Shown here one piece after another: positions 63,595 through 64,000 of a DNA stretch of 64,000 nucleotides. The stretch lies in assembly GCF_000743355.1 (NCBI RefSeq), contig NZ_JQEI01000026.1, forward strand, positions 1 to 64,000, written 5' to 3'. The notes under the pieces are model-generated. The model was not told the DNA's origin, ran no database searches, and worked only from the letters and a program-made list of their open reading frames with translations. A program made the position numbers and the translations under genes. Numbering within the stretch: position 1 is the stretch's first letter; every line of letters starts with the position of its first letter. The DNA is from Serratia sp. Ag1 (GTDB lineage Bacteria; Pseudomonadota; Gammaproteobacteria; Enterobacterales; Enterobacteriaceae).

Positions 63595-64000
63595 TTACTT
63601 GGTGACTCTTTTGTACTTGATGCGGCGGGGTTCCAACGCTTCGGCACCCAGAGTGCGCTTTTTGTACTCTTCGTATTCGGTAAAGTTACCTTCGAAGAAT
63701 TCAATTTTGCCTTCATCCTGATAATCCAGAATGTGGGTGGCAATACGGTCAAGGAACCAGCGGTCGTGCGAGATCACCATGGCGCAGCCTGGGAATTCCA
63801 GTAAGGCGTTTTCCAGCGCGCGCAGGGTTTCGATATCCAGGTCGTTGGTCGGTTCATCGAGCAGCAGCACGTTGCCGCCAACCTGCAGCAGCTTGGCTAA
63901 GTGCAGACGGCCACGTTCACCACCGGACAGCTCACCAACGCGTTTGCCCTGATCGACACCCTTGAAGTTAAAGCGGCCAACGTAAGCACGGCTTGGCATT
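63595..64000 (-). CDS. ettA: Energy-dependent translational throttle EttA, C-terminal part
   Basis: The last 134 or so residues of an ABC-F ATPase are present; the gene continues past the window edge. Visible are the signature [15 protein letters not shown], Walker [12 protein letters not shown], the switch His in [11 protein letters not shown] and the EttA tail [17 protein letters not shown]...RIKYKRVTK. EttA binds the ribosomal E site and slows translation when ATP is low. The order nadR...ettA is as in E. coli. Confidence 0.95.
   Translation of the reverse strand, partial: MPSRAYVGRFNFKGVDQGKRVGELSGGERGRLHLAKLLQVGGNVLLLDEPTNDLDIETLRALENALLEFPGCAMVISHDRWFLDRIATHILDYQDEGKIEFFEGNFTEYEEYKKRTLGAEALEPRRIKYKRVTK

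Overview
The window is a stretch of enterobacterial chromosome, most likely Serratia or a close Yersiniaceae relative. I infer this from near-complete matches of the core genes to their E. coli counterparts in the E. coli order (lptG-lptF-pepA-holC-valS; rsmC-holD-rimI-prfC; osmY, yjjV, deoCABD, yjjJ, ytjB, serB, radA, nadR, ettA). A short intergenic repeat that I associate with Serratia (ATACCC...GGGTAT ends) and a 4-hydroxyphenylacetate (hpa) gene cluster fit the same assignment. No database search was possible, so the genus is an inference.

Positions 1-14832 are an integrated genomic island. Its right end is the 3' part of the tRNA-Leu(CAA) gene leuX (14810-14894, minus strand) with a P4-type tyrosine integrase beside it (13335-14591). 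Its left end is a second copy of the tRNA 3' sequence at 254-275. Left of that copy lie the start of another, broken P4-type integrase and its own repeat region, so two islands were stacked in tandem. The island carries a replication/regulation core: an AlpA regulator, an Ash-like protein, a primase-helicase, iteron-like repeats, divergent Ner-like and XRE regulators, and a second recombinase. Its cargo looks defence-related: an AIPR nuclease-like protein, a HigB/HigA-like toxin-antitoxin pair, and a tightly coupled three-gene operon (metallophosphoesterase, AAA ATPase, unrecognised alpha/beta protein). About 830 bases at 3560-4390 hold no convincing gene but are packed with perfect hairpins, several with UUCG or GNRA loops, and look like a large structured RNA. 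P4 capsid-hijacking genes (sid, psu, delta) are not seen.

Positions 14895-25302 are core genome: a lipoprotein polygalacturonase (GH28), lptG/lptF (LPS export), pepA, holC, valS and the acetyltransferase yjgM. Positions 25675-38299 are a catabolic block: an APC permease, an unknown protein, a short-chain dehydrogenase and a MoaF protein (resembling the moaEF genes of the Klebsiella monoamine regulon). Then comes a full hpa meta-cleavage cluster: hpaR divergent from hpaG1-G2-E-D-F-H-I-X-A. The hydroxylase genes hpaBC are not in the window. Monoamine oxidation would yield 4-hydroxyphenylacetate, so the two blocks may form one pathway for aromatic amines.

Positions 38367-44400 hold ampH, a diguanylate cyclase, a small membrane protein, three tRNA-Leu(CAG) genes, a LysR regulator with a divergent aldo/keto reductase, and a possible decayed IS200-type element. 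Positions 44402-64000 return to core genes: ribosome modification and DNA polymerase III psi (rsmC, holD, rimI), release factor 3, osmY, a CsbD-like protein, nucleoside uptake and breakdown (nup, deoC, deoA, deoB, deoD) with CRP sites, the HipA-like yjjJ, ytjB, serB, radA, nadR with an upstream NadR box, an alcohol dehydrogenase-like enzyme, and the C-terminal part of ettA running off the end.
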